Source: DASUBN01 sp036000105
Lineage (GTDB): Bacteria > Pseudomonadota > Gammaproteobacteria > Natronospirales > REEB76
Assembly (NCBI GenBank): GCA_036000105.1
Contig: DASYGE010000002.1
Location: 1 to 64,000, forward strand
DNA length: 64,000 bases
Direction of reading: 5' to 3'
This document shows, piece after piece, positions 43,251-52,404 of the stretch; positions within the stretch are counted from its first letter, which is position 1; every line of letters begins with the position of its first letter. The position numbers and the translations under genes are program-made. The notes beneath the pieces were generated by a model that ran no database searches, had not been told where the DNA came from, and saw nothing but the letters and a program-made list of their open reading frames with translations.

Positions 43251-44528
43251 GTGTCAGAACAATACTTTTGGGCCCTGATCACCTTCATCGGTCTGTTCGC
43301 GCAGATCGGTATCACGGCGCTCTTGTGGCTGTTCTTCCTGCTGCTCAAGCAGCATGCCGGCCGGCGCTCGCATTTCTTCAAGTTCTGGACCCTCGGTTGG
43401 GTGGTGTTGTTGGGCGCGCTCCTGCCCTTGGCCGCGGGCCTCTATGTGTTGCCGCACCTCGGCGCAGCCGGCAGCGCGCTGGCCCGGATATTCACGCCGG
43501 GAGTGTTCCTGCTCTATCAGCTGGGCAAGCTCTTCTTCTTGTTGCTGCTGCTGGCCGGCACCCTCGAATACGTCAACGGCCGCCTGCCCAAGAACCTGAT
43601 GTATTACGGCAGCCTCGCGGCGCTCGCCTACGGGCTCATCTCCTTCCCGGCTGCCGCCGATCTCAACGGACTCATGTTGTGGCAGGCGATGCTCAACATC
43701 GCCGTGCCGGTGTATGCCGGTGCGCGCCTGCTCAGCCTGTCGCCTACCCGCAGGACCCTCGGCAGCCGCGTGACCGGTGTGACCTGCATGCTCTATGCCC
43801 TGCTGTGGTGCCTCTACGCCCTGGCGCTCTACCAGACGCGGCATCTGCCGCCCCAGCAAGTGGCCTCGATGGTGGGTCTCGCGGCCAACTACAACGGCTA
43901 CCTGGATGCGCTGCTCGAACTCCTGCTGGCCTTCGGCATGGTGTTGATGATCCTGGAGGAGGCGCGCCGGGAGACCAACGCGGCCCACGCCGAACTCGCG
44001 GTGGCCCACGAGAAGCTCCTGCATGAGTCCCTCACGGATCCCCTGACCGCCACCTACAACCGGCTGGCGTTCACCCGCGGCGTGTTCCTGCAGACCGCCG
44101 GTGCCACCTACGGCTCGGTGTTCATCTTCGACCTGGACAACCTGAAGCGTGTGAACGACAGCCACGGCCACGAGGCGGGTGACGAGCTGCTCAAGTATTT
44201 CGTCATGACTTTGCGTGGCGGCTTGCGGCCCGCGGACCAGCTCTACCGCTGGGGCGGCGACGAGTTCCTGCTGCTCTTGCCGGGCGCCACCTATGCCAGC
44301 GTGGCTCCGCGGTTCAACCAGCTCCTGCACAAGGCGCCGCCGCTCTCCATGTTCGATGGCGGCGTGAACTTGAGCCTCGAGGTGAGCACCGGCGGCGCCG
44401 ATTACCACGATCAGGAGAGCCTGCGCACCGCAGTGAACAACGCGGACCGGGCCATGTACGAGCAGAAGCGCATCCACAAGACCGCCCCGCAACCTGCCAA
44501 GACGGATGTGGGGGACGTGCCTACCTGA
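43251..44528 (+). CDS. Membrane diguanylate cyclase (GGDEF), second of a paralogous pair
   Basis: 425 aa from GTG 43251. Same layout as the preceding gene: seven membrane segments (SEQYFWALITFIGLFAQIGITALLWLFFLLLKQ onward), the linker EEARRETNAAHAELAVAHEKLLHESLTDPLTATYNR, then GGDEF (LYRWGGDEFLLLLPG) with an RPAD inhibition site. The linker and membrane parts of both proteins align by eye, showing a tandem duplication. A separation of 178 bp suggests separate or loosely coupled transcription. Confidence 0.9.
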   Translation: MSEQYFWALITFIGLFAQIGITALLWLFFLLLKQHAGRRSHFFKFWTLGWVVLLGALLPLAAGLYVLPHLGAAGSALARIFTPGVFLLYQLGKLFFLLLLLAGTLEYVNGRLPKNLMYYGSLAALAYGLISFPAAADLNGLMLWQAMLNIAVPVYAGARLLSLSPTRRTLGSRVTGVTCMLYALLWCLYALALYQTRHLPPQQVASMVGLAANYNGYLDALLELLLAFGMVLMILEEARRETNAAHAELAVAHEKLLHESLTDPLTATYNRLAFTRGVFLQTAGATYGSVFIFDLDNLKRVNDSHGHEAGDELLKYFVMTLRGGLRPADQLYRWGGDEFLLLLPGATYASVAPRFNQLLHKAPPLSMFDGGVNLSLEVSTGGADYHDQESLRTAVNNADRAMYEQKRIHKTAPQPAKTDVGDVPT

Positions 44529-44665
44529 ACCCGCTGCCGCCGCGAGCCGGGCGCGTGAAAAGGCGTCCCCGGTCGGGCACTTTATGCATCTGTGCCGGTC
44601 CCAACCAAGTCAGCTATGGGCCGGGTGGATCTCCACACCGGCAACCATCACTCCAGGGAGTCTCC

Positions 44666-46435
44666 ATGAACAAGCAATTACAAAAGGCGTTTACGTTCGG
44701 CGCCGGGGCGCTCTTCGTGTTTACCACCGCCCAGGCTGCCGATGCGGACTGGGTCAAGCAGAGCAACCAGAATGCCATGCTGCTGCTCAAGGTCACGGCC
44801 CAGTTCGCCCCCGAGTTCGCCGGCCGCACCGGTGTGGACGGGCTGGATGACAAGATATTCGACCTCAAGCCCGACCTATATAAACGTCGTCAGGCCGCGA
44901 CCGGAGAGGCCGTGGCCGAACTCAAGAAGCGCCTCGTCACCACCACCGACCCGCAGGTGAAGCAGGACCTGGATATCCTCATCGCTGCCGGGGAGAAGAA
45001 CCTGCACAGCAGCGAGCTGCAGCACCAGTACCTCTTGAACTATATAGACGTGGCCCAGATCGAGTTCAGCGGCATCCGCTTCCTGCTGGACCCGCAAGTG
45101 CCGAAGGCACGCCAGGCGGCGGCGCTCACGCGCCTCAAGCTCTACGCGGGCGCAGCCCAGGGTGTCACGCCCCTCACGGAACTCGCCGAACAGCGCACCA
45201 GCGAAGGCTTCTCCGACAAGCAGCTCACCGGTCCTTATATAGAGGAGGTGAAGCAGAACCTGGGCAACACCAAGAACTACATGGATGGCATCCAGCAGTT
45301 GTTCCAGCAGAGCGGCCTCGCCGACTGGCAGGCCGATTACGCCAAGCTGGTCAAGGAGAACGCCGACTACAACGCTTGGGTGACCAAAGACATCCTGCCG
45401 CGGGCGCGCCAGGAGAACCGGCTGCCGGCGGTGATCTATGCCGATAACCTGAAGCAGGTGGGGGTGGACATCCCGCCCGAGCAGCTCATGGCCATGGCGC
45501 AGTTCTCCTTCGTGGAGATCCAGCACCAGATGGAGGCCCTGGCGCCGCTGGTGGCCAAGGAGAAGGGCTACACCAGCACGGATTACCGCGACGTGATCCA
45601 CGAACTCAAGAAACAGCAGATCACGGGTGATGCCATCCTGCCGTTCTACAAGCAGCGGCTCGCCGACATCGAACAGATCATCCGCACCGAGCACATCGTC
45701 ACGCTGCCGGAGCGCCAGGCCTCCATCCGCCTCGCCTCCGATGCCGAGACCGCCGCCACCCCGGCCCCGCATATGGTGCCGCCGCGGCTCATCGGCAACA
45801 CCGGCGAGTACGGTGAGTTCGTGCTGCCCTTGAACCTGCCGCCCGCTCCGGGCCAGGCAGCACAGAAGTTCGACGACTTCACCTTCGACGCCGCCGGCTG
45901 GACGCTCACCTCCCATGAGGCGCGCCCCGGCCACGAGCTGCAGTTCGCCTCCATGGTGGAGCATGGCGTGTCTATTGCCCGCGCCATCTTCGCTTTCAAC
46001 AGCGCCAACGTGGAAGGCTGGGGCCTGTACTCTGAGGCCGAGATGCAGCCTTACGAGCCCCTGGACGGCCAGCTCATCACCCTGCAGCTGCGGCTGCAGC
46101 GCGCGGCCCGGGCCTTCATCGACCCGATGCTCAATCTCGGCATGATCGAGCCGGAAGCGGCGCGCCAGTTCCTGCAGCGGGAAGTGTGCCTGTCGCCAGC
46201 CTTCGCCAAGTCGGAGGTGGACCGTTACACCTTCCTCTCGCCCGGCCAGGCCACGAGCTATTACTACGGCTACATGCGGCTTATGGCTCTGCGCGGTGCG
46301 ACCGAGGTGAAGCTGGGCGCGGCCTTCGACCGGCAGAAGTTCAACGACTTCATCCTGAGCCAGGGGCTGCTGCCTCCGGACCTGATGAAGAAAGCGGTGG
46401 ACGAAGTGTTCGTCCCCAGCCAGCTCAAGCACTGA
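44666..46435 (+). CDS. Exported DUF885-family protein (putative metallopeptidase)
   Basis: 589 aa from ATG 44666 (CAGGGAG SD). Signal peptide 1-24 (FTTAQAAD). DUF885 signature: HEARPGHELQFASMVEHG (HExxxGH, zinc-ligand-like), then NSANVEGWGLYSEAEM, later LSPGQATSYYYGYMRLMALR. Family members are thought to be periplasmic metallo-carboxypeptidase-like enzymes. Convergent with the EamA gene, sharing a bidirectional terminator. Confidence 0.9.
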   Translation: MNKQLQKAFTFGAGALFVFTTAQAADADWVKQSNQNAMLLLKVTAQFAPEFAGRTGVDGLDDKIFDLKPDLYKRRQAATGEAVAELKKRLVTTTDPQVKQDLDILIAAGEKNLHSSELQHQYLLNYIDVAQIEFSGIRFLLDPQVPKARQAAALTRLKLYAGAAQGVTPLTELAEQRTSEGFSDKQLTGPYIEEVKQNLGNTKNYMDGIQQLFQQSGLADWQADYAKLVKENADYNAWVTKDILPRARQENRLPAVIYADNLKQVGVDIPPEQLMAMAQFSFVEIQHQMEALAPLVAKEKGYTSTDYRDVIHELKKQQITGDAILPFYKQRLADIEQIIRTEHIVTLPERQASIRLASDAETAATPAPHMVPPRLIGNTGEYGEFVLPLNLPPAPGQAAQKFDDFTFDAAGWTLTSHEARPGHELQFASMVEHGVSIARAIFAFNSANVEGWGLYSEAEMQPYEPLDGQLITLQLRLQRAARAFIDPMLNLGMIEPEAARQFLQREVCLSPAFAKSEVDRYTFLSPGQATSYYYGYMRLMALRGATEVKLGAAFDRQKFNDFILSQGLLPPDLMKKAVDEVFVPSQLKH

Positions 46436-46448
46436 GGCTGTTAGATCG

Positions 46449-46480
46449 AAAGGGCGCTCTCCTCACGGAGAGCGCCCTTT
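46449..46480. terminator. Bidirectional terminator between convergent genes
   Basis: Perfect 14-bp stem (AAAGGGCGCTCTCC / GGAGAGCGCCCTTT) around TCAC, with T or A runs at each side. It serves the DUF885 gene (+) and the EamA gene (-). Confidence 0.85.
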
Positions 46481-46485
46481 GCATT

Positions 46486-47394
46486 TCAGTTTGCGGCAGG
46501 GCTTTTATTGATTTTCAAGCTGCGCAGCAGTCCCGGCCCCACTTCCACCACGATCACACCGAGCAGGATGAGTCCGCAGCCCGTGGCGGCGAGCGGCGTG
46601 AGCCGCTCGTGCAACATGACCGCGCCGGCGATGGCGGCGAACACGCTCTCGAGACACATGATGAGTGCGGCTTCGGCTGCGGGGGTGTGCTTCTGGGCGA
46701 TGACGCCCAAGGTATAAGCCACACCGCCCGAGAGGATGCCGGCATAGAGGATGGCGCCCAAGGCCAAATGGGCACCGGCCAGGGTGGGGGATTCGAACAT
46801 GAAGCCGGCCGCGAGGGCCAGCACGGCGGTGAGGGTGTACTGGGTCAGGGACAGGAAGAAGGGCCGGTGGGTACGCTGCACGAAGATGCCGATCACCGTG
46901 ATGGCGATGGCCCAGGCCACATCGGATACCACGATCAATATATCCCCCAGCCGCCAGTGCCGCGCCTGGCCATCGTCCGTCAGCAGCCAGGCGCCGGCGA
47001 TGGAGATGCCGCAGGCCAGCAACACGATGGAACGCGGCGGCTGGCGCGAGATGATCCACACCGTGAACGGCACCATCACCACGTAGAGCGCCGTGAGGAA
47101 GCCGGCGTTGGTGGCGCTGGTGGTGACGAGCCCGATCTGCTGCAGACAAGCGCCGGAGAAGAGGCAGAGCCCGATGATTCCCGACTGGATCCAGTCCGTG
47201 CGGCTCAGGGGTGCGTGCTGCTTGCGGGCTTCGTATAGCGCCAGCGGCAGGAGCATCAGGGCTGAGAGCAGGAAGCGCGCGCCCACGAAGGTGATGGGCG
47301 GCATGCTGTCGTTGGCGTATTTCTGGGCCACGAAAGCCGTGCCCCAGATAAACGCGGTCAGCAGCAACAACAAGTCGGCACGCAGGCGGTTCAT
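46486..47394 (-). CDS. EamA/DMT-superfamily transporter
   Basis: 302 aa, ten membrane segments in two EamA repeats (MNRLRADLLLLLTAFIWGTAFVAQKYA; later LGDILIVVSDVAWAIAITVIGIFVQRT). Inner-membrane exporter or permease of small metabolites. It lies 42 bp from a LysR gene on the same strand and may be controlled by it. Confidence 0.9.
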   Translation of the reverse strand: MNRLRADLLLLLTAFIWGTAFVAQKYANDSMPPITFVGARFLLSALMLLPLALYEARKQHAPLSRTDWIQSGIIGLCLFSGACLQQIGLVTTSATNAGFLTALYVVMVPFTVWIISRQPPRSIVLLACGISIAGAWLLTDDGQARHWRLGDILIVVSDVAWAIAITVIGIFVQRTHRPFFLSLTQYTLTAVLALAAGFMFESPTLAGAHLALGAILYAGILSGGVAYTLGVIAQKHTPAAEAALIMCLESVFAAIAGAVMLHERLTPLAATGCGLILLGVIVVEVGPGLLRSLKINKSPAAN

Positions 47395-47436
47395 GGTCTT
47401 CCTATCGGTCCGGATGCGGGAGGGAGATTACCTGTC

Positions 47437-48321
47437 TCAGGTATTTTTTGCCTCAACTTGCAGCCATTCCACCAGGGCCTGCACCGACGGGTCCTGGGCC
47501 CGGCTCTTGGGATGCACGGCATAGAACGCGAGCTCCACCGGCAGGTCTATGTCGAAGGGTTTCACCAGCCGCCCGGCGGCCAGTTCCGCCTGCACCAGCG
47601 GCTCGGAAGCGAGCGCCACGCCCTGGCCTTCGATGGCGGCCTGGATGAGCACGTTCATGTCTTCCACCACCATGCCGTCGTGGGCATCCACGCCGCGCAC
47701 GCCGGCGAGTTCCAGCCATTGCTGCCAGTGCCTGTGGGTGGTGTCGTGCAGGAGCGAGGTGTGTATCAGATCTTCCGGCTTCTTCAGCGGATGGCTGCCG
47801 CTCAGCAATTTGGGCGCGCAGACCGGGAACTCCACGGGCGTGAACAACCGTAAGGCGGTGACGCCCGGCCAGCGGCCGCGGCCGTAACGGATGGCGAGAT
47901 CGATGCCGTCCCGGTCGAAGTTGGTGAGCTGGGGAGAGGTGCTCAGGCGTATCTCCAGCTCCGGGTGCGCGTTCTGGAACCGGTGCAGACGCGGCACCAG
48001 CCAGCGTGCGGCGAGGGAGGCCAAGGTGCTTACGGTGATGATGTGGCGCTCGTGATCCACCCGCACCGCTTCCACCGCATCGCGGATCTGGTCGAAGGCC
48101 GCCTGCACGCCGAAAGCGAACTCACGACCCCGGGCCGTGAGCTGCAGACCCCGGGGCAGGCGGTGGAACAGCTCACAGCCCAGGAACCCTTCCAGCTGCT
48201 GTACTTGGCGGCTCACGGCGCCGTGGGTCACATGCAGTTCCACCGCAGCCTTGCTGAAGCTGCCGTGGCGGCTCGCCGCCTCGAAGGCCTTGAGGGTGTT
48301 GGGCGGGGGCAGGTTACGCAT
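47437..48321 (-). CDS. LysR-family regulator (GcvA-like)
   Basis: 294 aa. GcvA-type start MRNLPPPNTLKAFEAASRHGSFSKAAVELHVTHGAVSRQVQQLEGFLGCELFHRLPRG, then an effector domain (ISVSTLASLAARWLVPRLHRF type; STSPQLTNFDRDGIDLAIRYGRGRWPG). It is divergent from a PLP decarboxylase with a 113-bp gap that holds a 32-bp inverted repeat, so it likely regulates that gene and perhaps the EamA transporter downstream of it. Confidence 0.92.
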   Translation of the reverse strand: MRNLPPPNTLKAFEAASRHGSFSKAAVELHVTHGAVSRQVQQLEGFLGCELFHRLPRGLQLTARGREFAFGVQAAFDQIRDAVEAVRVDHERHIITVSTLASLAARWLVPRLHRFQNAHPELEIRLSTSPQLTNFDRDGIDLAIRYGRGRWPGVTALRLFTPVEFPVCAPKLLSGSHPLKKPEDLIHTSLLHDTTHRHWQQWLELAGVRGVDAHDGMVVEDMNVLIQAAIEGQGVALASEPLVQAELAAGRLVKPFDIDLPVELAFYAVHPKSRAQDPSVQALVEWLQVEAKNT

Positions 48322-48363
48322 AGATCACCCGTGAGTAAAAGACACACCAGACCGTGAGAAAAA

Positions 48364-48398
48364 CTGGTTTGTACCGCGTATAAGCTACAAACTAGAAT
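48364..48398 (+). promoter_or_regulatory. Inverted repeat overlapping the decarboxylase promoter
   Basis: CTGGTTTGTA-N12-TACAAACTAG (48364-48395), 9 of 10 positions symmetrical. A possible promoter, TTGTAC (48369) and TAGAAT (48393) with an 18-bp spacer, overlaps it. Likely a LysR binding site. Confidence 0.5.
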
Positions 48399-48434
48399 AG
48401 CACCGTGTGAAAATTCCTGACAGGATGTTTCCGC

Positions 48435-49886
48435 ATGAAAGCCACACCTGAAGAGACCCTGGACCCGCAAGACTGGGACGGATTCCGGCGCCTGATGCAT
48501 CAGGCCCTGGATGACGCCCTGGACTGCACCGAGAACATACGGGAGCGGCCCGTATGGCAGCCGGTGCCGGAGGCGGTGCGCATGGAACTCAAACGATCCC
48601 TGCCCCGGGCAGGCGAGGGCGAAGCGGCGACCTACCGGGATTATCAGCGGCTCGTGGCGCCGTATCCGGTGGGCAACATCCATCCGCGCTTCTGGGGTTG
48701 GGTGAACGGCAGTGGCACGCCTATGGGCCTCATGGCGGAACTCCTGACCGCCACCATGAACGTGAACGCCGCCGGTTTCGACCAGGCCTCCACTTACGTG
48801 GAACTGCAAGTGATCGACTGGTTGAAGGAGCTGCTGGGCTTCCCCTCAGAAGCAAGCGGCATACTCGTGAGCGGCGGTTCCGTGGCGAACCTAGTCGGGC
48901 TCAACGTGGCGCGCAGCGCCATGGCGCCCTTCGCGGTGCGCCGCCAGGGCCTCACGGGCAAGCCAAGGCTCATGCTCTATACCTCCAGTGAGACCCACAA
49001 CTCGGCGCAGAAAGCGGTGGAGCTCATGGGTCTGGGTGCGGAGTCCCTCGCCATCATCCCGGTAGATGATGGATACCGGATGGATATGGGCGCCCTCAAG
49101 GCGCGCATCGCGGCAGACCGGCGCGCGGGGCATCTGCCGTTCTGCGTGGCGGCGAACGCCGGCACCGTGAACACCGGCGCCATCGATCCGCTGGATGCCA
49201 TCGCAGACCTCTGCACCGCGGAGAGACTCTGGCTGCACGTGGACGGGGCTTTCGGGGCGCTCGCTGCTCTGGACCCCGAGAATCGCGGACTACTTAAGGG
49301 CATGGAGCGGGCGGATTCCCTCGCCTTCGACCTGCACAAATGGATGTACCTGCCCTATGACGTGGGCTGCACCCTCGTGCGTGACAAGGAGATCCACAAA
49401 GCCGCGTTCGCGGTGCAGGCGAGCTACCTCAACAAACTGGAAGGCGGCATCGCCGATGCGCCCGTGGCCTTCGCCGACTACGGCCCACAACTCTCCCGCG
49501 GCTTCCGCGCCCTCAAGGTCTGGATGAACCTCAAGGCTTACGGTGCAGACAAGTTCGCTCGGCTCATCGCTCAGAACCTGCGCCAGGCCCGCTATCTCAA
49601 GGAGCGGGTGGAAACCACTCAGGAACTGGAGCTCTTGGCGCCGGTGCCGCTCAACGTGGTGAATTTCCGTTACCGGGCCAAGGGCCTGGACGAGACCGCC
49701 CTGAACGAGCTGAACGCCCGCATCCTCATCGCGCTGCAGGAGCGGGGCATCGCCGCACCATCTTCCACTGTATTGAAGGGCCGCTTCGCCATCCGCGCCG
49801 CCATCACCAACCACCGTAGCCGTCGCGAGGATTTCGACGCGCTGGTGGCGGCCGTCATCGCCCTCGGCCGGGAGTTCGCCCATTGA
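48435..49886 (+). CDS. PLP-dependent decarboxylase (aromatic-L-amino-acid decarboxylase family), copy 2
   Basis: 483 aa, closely similar over its whole length to the enzyme at 22018 (GNIHPRFWGWVNGSGTPMGLMAELLTATMNVNAAGFDQASTY; PLP Lys in SLAFDLHKWMYLPYDVGC; closing segment IRAAITNHRSRREDFDALVAAVI). It is divergent from the LysR gene. Its stop overlaps the start of a broken DinB gene by 4 nt, indicating an operon. The substrate cannot be told from the sequence. Confidence 0.92.
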   Translation: MKATPEETLDPQDWDGFRRLMHQALDDALDCTENIRERPVWQPVPEAVRMELKRSLPRAGEGEAATYRDYQRLVAPYPVGNIHPRFWGWVNGSGTPMGLMAELLTATMNVNAAGFDQASTYVELQVIDWLKELLGFPSEASGILVSGGSVANLVGLNVARSAMAPFAVRRQGLTGKPRLMLYTSSETHNSAQKAVELMGLGAESLAIIPVDDGYRMDMGALKARIAADRRAGHLPFCVAANAGTVNTGAIDPLDAIADLCTAERLWLHVDGAFGALAALDPENRGLLKGMERADSLAFDLHKWMYLPYDVGCTLVRDKEIHKAAFAVQASYLNKLEGGIADAPVAFADYGPQLSRGFRALKVWMNLKAYGADKFARLIAQNLRQARYLKERVETTQELELLAPVPLNVVNFRYRAKGLDETALNELNARILIALQERGIAAPSSTVLKGRFAIRAAITNHRSRREDFDALVAAVIALGREFAH

Positions 49887-50382
49887 GCATCTCGCCGCTG
49901 ATAGTCGCGGACCTCGAGGTTGCGCCCGGGGAGTTCGAACGGCTCCTGGAGACGGTGCCGCCCGCCGCCTGGGACTTCAAGCCCGCGGACTGGGCGGAGT
50001 GCCCGGGCGAGAGGTTCTCCCTGCGCGAGAACCTATGCCATCTGCGGGACATCGAGATCGATGGCTACCAGGAGCGCCTGCGGCGCACCCGCGAGGAACG
50101 CTTCCCGACCTGCCCTCCCTGGACGGCTATGCCCTGGCGGAGGAGCGGCGCTATGCCGCCACCGATCCGCATGAGGCCTTGGCTGCCTTCCGTGACGCAC
50201 GGGCCGAGACCCTCGCCATGATCCGCGGCTTCACCGCGGCGGAACTCGGGCGTCGGGCCACGTTCGCGGAATACGGCACGGCGACCCTGGCGGCGTTGGT
50301 GCATTACTTGAGCGCCCACGACCGCCAGCACGTGGCTTGCCTGCACTGGCTGATGGGGAAGATGTCCGCAGACGCGGCTTGA
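49883..50382 (+). pseudogene. DinB-like family gene with one frameshift
   Basis: Reading begins at TTG 49883 (overlapping the decarboxylase stop) as MSISPLIVADLEVAPGEFERLLETVPPAAWDFKPADWAECPGERFSLRENLCHLRDIEIDGYQERLRRTREER, then the frame is lost near 50100-50115. The frame one base back continues sensibly as LPSLDGYALAEERRYAATDPHEALAAFRDARAETLAMIRGF and ends YLSAHDRQHVACLHWLMGKMSADAA, with the DinB-type helix and its His residues. A single-base deletion explains this; it could be real or a sequencing error. Repaired length would be about 166 aa. Confidence 0.75.
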
Positions 50383-50409
50383 GATATACGTATTGATCGG
50401 AGGTTCGGC

Positions 50410-51057
50410 ATGTTGAAGCTCTATTACTCACCCGGCGCCTGTTCTCTCGCGCCCCACATCCTGCTGGAAGAATCCGGCCTGTCCTACAGCGTCGAACTCA
50501 CGGCCATCGCCGAGGGCAAGACCCGCACCACGGAATACCTGGCCATCAACCCCAAGGGCCGGGTGCCGGCCCTGGTGACAGAAGAGGGCGAGGTGCTCAC
50601 GGAAGTGCCAGCCATCAGCTGGTATATCGCCAATAGCGCCACCGCCATCAAGCTCCTGCCCCAGGAGAGGCTCGCGGCGGCCCGCTGCTTCGAATGGTTC
50701 AACTGGCTCTCAGGCACGGTGCACACCATGGCCTTCGGCCAGTACTGGCGCATGCAGCGCTTCGTGGCCGACGAGCAGCTGTTCCCGGCGGTGCAGGCCA
50801 AGGGCCGGGAGAACATCCTGGATAACTTCGCCTTCATCGAGAGCCGGCTCAAGGGCCGCAACTGGGCGGTGGGCAACGCTTTCACCGGCGTGGACGCTTA
50901 TCTCTTGGTCTTCTACCGCTGGGGCAACCGCATCGGTATCGACATGCGCGCCGGTTACCCCCAGTGGACCGCCCATGCGGAACGCATGCTGCAGCGCCCG
51001 GCGGTGCAGCGGGTCTTGCAGCAAGAAGGCATCAACATCTGGGACAAAGCAGCCTGA
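50410..51057 (+). CDS. Glutathione S-transferase
   Basis: 215 aa. Thioredoxin-fold N-terminus MLKLYYSPGACSLAPHILLEESGLSYSVELTAI, with Ser/Cys active-site region (SPGACS), cis-Pro segment (GRVPALVTEEGEVLTEVPAISWYI) and the all-helical C-terminal domain (LKGRNWAVGNAFTGVDAYLLVFYRWG). Beta-class-like cytosolic GST. A GGAGG SD precedes. It lies 10 bp before the cupin gene. Confidence 0.92.
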   Translation: MLKLYYSPGACSLAPHILLEESGLSYSVELTAIAEGKTRTTEYLAINPKGRVPALVTEEGEVLTEVPAISWYIANSATAIKLLPQERLAAARCFEWFNWLSGTVHTMAFGQYWRMQRFVADEQLFPAVQAKGRENILDNFAFIESRLKGRNWAVGNAFTGVDAYLLVFYRWGNRIGIDMRAGYPQWTAHAERMLQRPAVQRVLQQEGINIWDKAA

Positions 51058-51067
51058 GGTCATCCCC

Positions 51068-51433
51068 ATGAAATACACCCCCATCAACTTCCAGCAGAAG
51101 TTCGGTCTCTTCTCCGGGCACTGGAGCCCCAGGGTCATCGTCGAGATGAACGACTACCAGTTCAAGCTGGTGAAGATAAAAGGCGAGTTCGTCTGGCACA
51201 GCCACCCGGAGACCGACGATGTGTTCATCGTCATCGAAGGCAATATGCGCATCGAGCTCAGGGACGGTCACGTGGATCTGAAAGCCGGCGAGATGTATGT
51301 GGTGCCCAAAGGCGTCGAGCACCGGCCGGTGGCGGAGGCCGAATGCAAGCTGCTCCTGGTGGAACCGCGCGGCACGGTGAACACCGGTGAAGCGGGTGGC
51401 GCCATGACGGCTGCCAACGATGTATGGGTTTGA
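51068..51433 (+). CDS. Cupin-domain protein
   Basis: 121 aa from ATG 51068. Cupin motif 1 (FVWHSHPETDDVFIVIEGNMRIELRDG; HxHxxxxxxF type) and motif 2 (AGEMYVVPKGVEHRPVAE) give a metal-binding small beta-barrel. Substrate unknown. The gene is part of a GST-cupin-VOC run. Confidence 0.88.
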   Translation: MKYTPINFQQKFGLFSGHWSPRVIVEMNDYQFKLVKIKGEFVWHSHPETDDVFIVIEGNMRIELRDGHVDLKAGEMYVVPKGVEHRPVAEAECKLLLVEPRGTVNTGEAGGAMTAANDVWV

Positions 51434-51458
51434 ACTGATTCAGTTAGAGGAGACGACC

Positions 51459-51821
51459 ATGTTGGATCATGTGGAAGTGGAAGTGAGCGATCTCGGCGCG
51501 AGCCGCCGGTTCTATGCAGCAGCTCTGGCGCCCTTGGGCTATGCCCTCAAAGTGGAAGGCAAATCCCTTGGCTTCGGTGATGCCCGGGCCAAGGATTTCT
51601 GGATCAAGCCCGGGGCGCCGTCCAATCGGCCGCTGCACTACGCCTTCAACTGCAGCTCACGGCAGCAAGTGCATGCCAGCCATGGGGCGGCTATAGAGGG
51701 TGGTGGCCGGGCTGACCGGGCACCGGCTCTTCTGCCCGCCATCCACCCCCATTACTACGCGGGCTTCGTCTTCGATCCTGATGGAAATAGCGTCGAATTC
51801 GTATGTCACGCGGTCGAATAA
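51459..51821 (+). CDS. VOC-family (glyoxalase/bleomycin resistance fold) protein
   Basis: 120 aa from ATG 51459, AGAGGAGA SD. The VOC fold is shown by MLDHVEVEVSDLGASRRFYAAALAPLGYAL and the closing YYAGFVFDPDGNSVEFVCH with His and Glu ligand candidates. It may bind or isomerise small electrophiles, consistent with the GST neighbour. Confidence 0.88.
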   Translation: MLDHVEVEVSDLGASRRFYAAALAPLGYALKVEGKSLGFGDARAKDFWIKPGAPSNRPLHYAFNCSSRQQVHASHGAAIEGGGRADRAPALLPAIHPHYYAGFVFDPDGNSVEFVCHAVE

Positions 51822-51924
51822 GCGCCTAACCCCCTGGTATATGTGCAATCTCTAGGTATACTTCTCCTCCGGATATTGTCAAATGATGGTCTAAGCCAAG
51901 GAAGGCTTCACGAGGAGTGAGGCT

Positions 51925-52404
51925 ATGCCCAAGCATTATCTGCGGCTGACTTTCTACGGTCGTGAGACACCGATACAGGTGGCGATCGGCGATGTGGATA
52001 CACAGGAGATACTGGAAGGCGTCAAAGGCCTGGCAGCCGGCCGCAAGGATATCCAGGCGTTCTATCTGTTCGCGGTCAGCGAGCACCTGAGTGCGCTCAT
52101 CTCCATGGCAGAGATCCAGACGCTGCAGTTCACCGCGCGGCCCAACGGCGGCGTGTGGACCCCGCCGGCGGTGGTAGCGGGCGTGGCGTTCTATCTCAAG
52201 GGCCGCCGCGACCCCTTGCTGCTGGATTACAGCGGCCAGGGCCCCTTGGACGACATGTTCCACGGTCTCTCGAGAACCCGCTACGGCGAGGATATCCCCG
52301 GCTGCATCATGCTCACGGACGGCGAGGGCGAACCTTCGTTCTTCCGACTGGACGAGGTTCAGTACGCACTGGTGCGCAGCGAGCTCATCCAGAAACCTTC
52401 ATGA
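51925..52404 (+). CDS. Conserved-looking protein of unknown function
   Basis: 159 aa. No signal or membrane segment. MPKHYLRLTFYGRETPIQVAIGDVDTQEILEGVKGLAAGRKDIQAFYLFAVSEHL looks like a beta-rich domain, with further strands in VAFYLKGRRDPLLLDYSGQGPLDD. No family recognised. It converges with the Lrp gene and overlaps its 3' end by 6 nt. Confidence 0.75.
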   Translation: MPKHYLRLTFYGRETPIQVAIGDVDTQEILEGVKGLAAGRKDIQAFYLFAVSEHLSALISMAEIQTLQFTARPNGGVWTPPAVVAGVAFYLKGRRDPLLLDYSGQGPLDDMFHGLSRTRYGEDIPGCIMLTDGEGEPSFFRLDEVQYALVRSELIQKPS

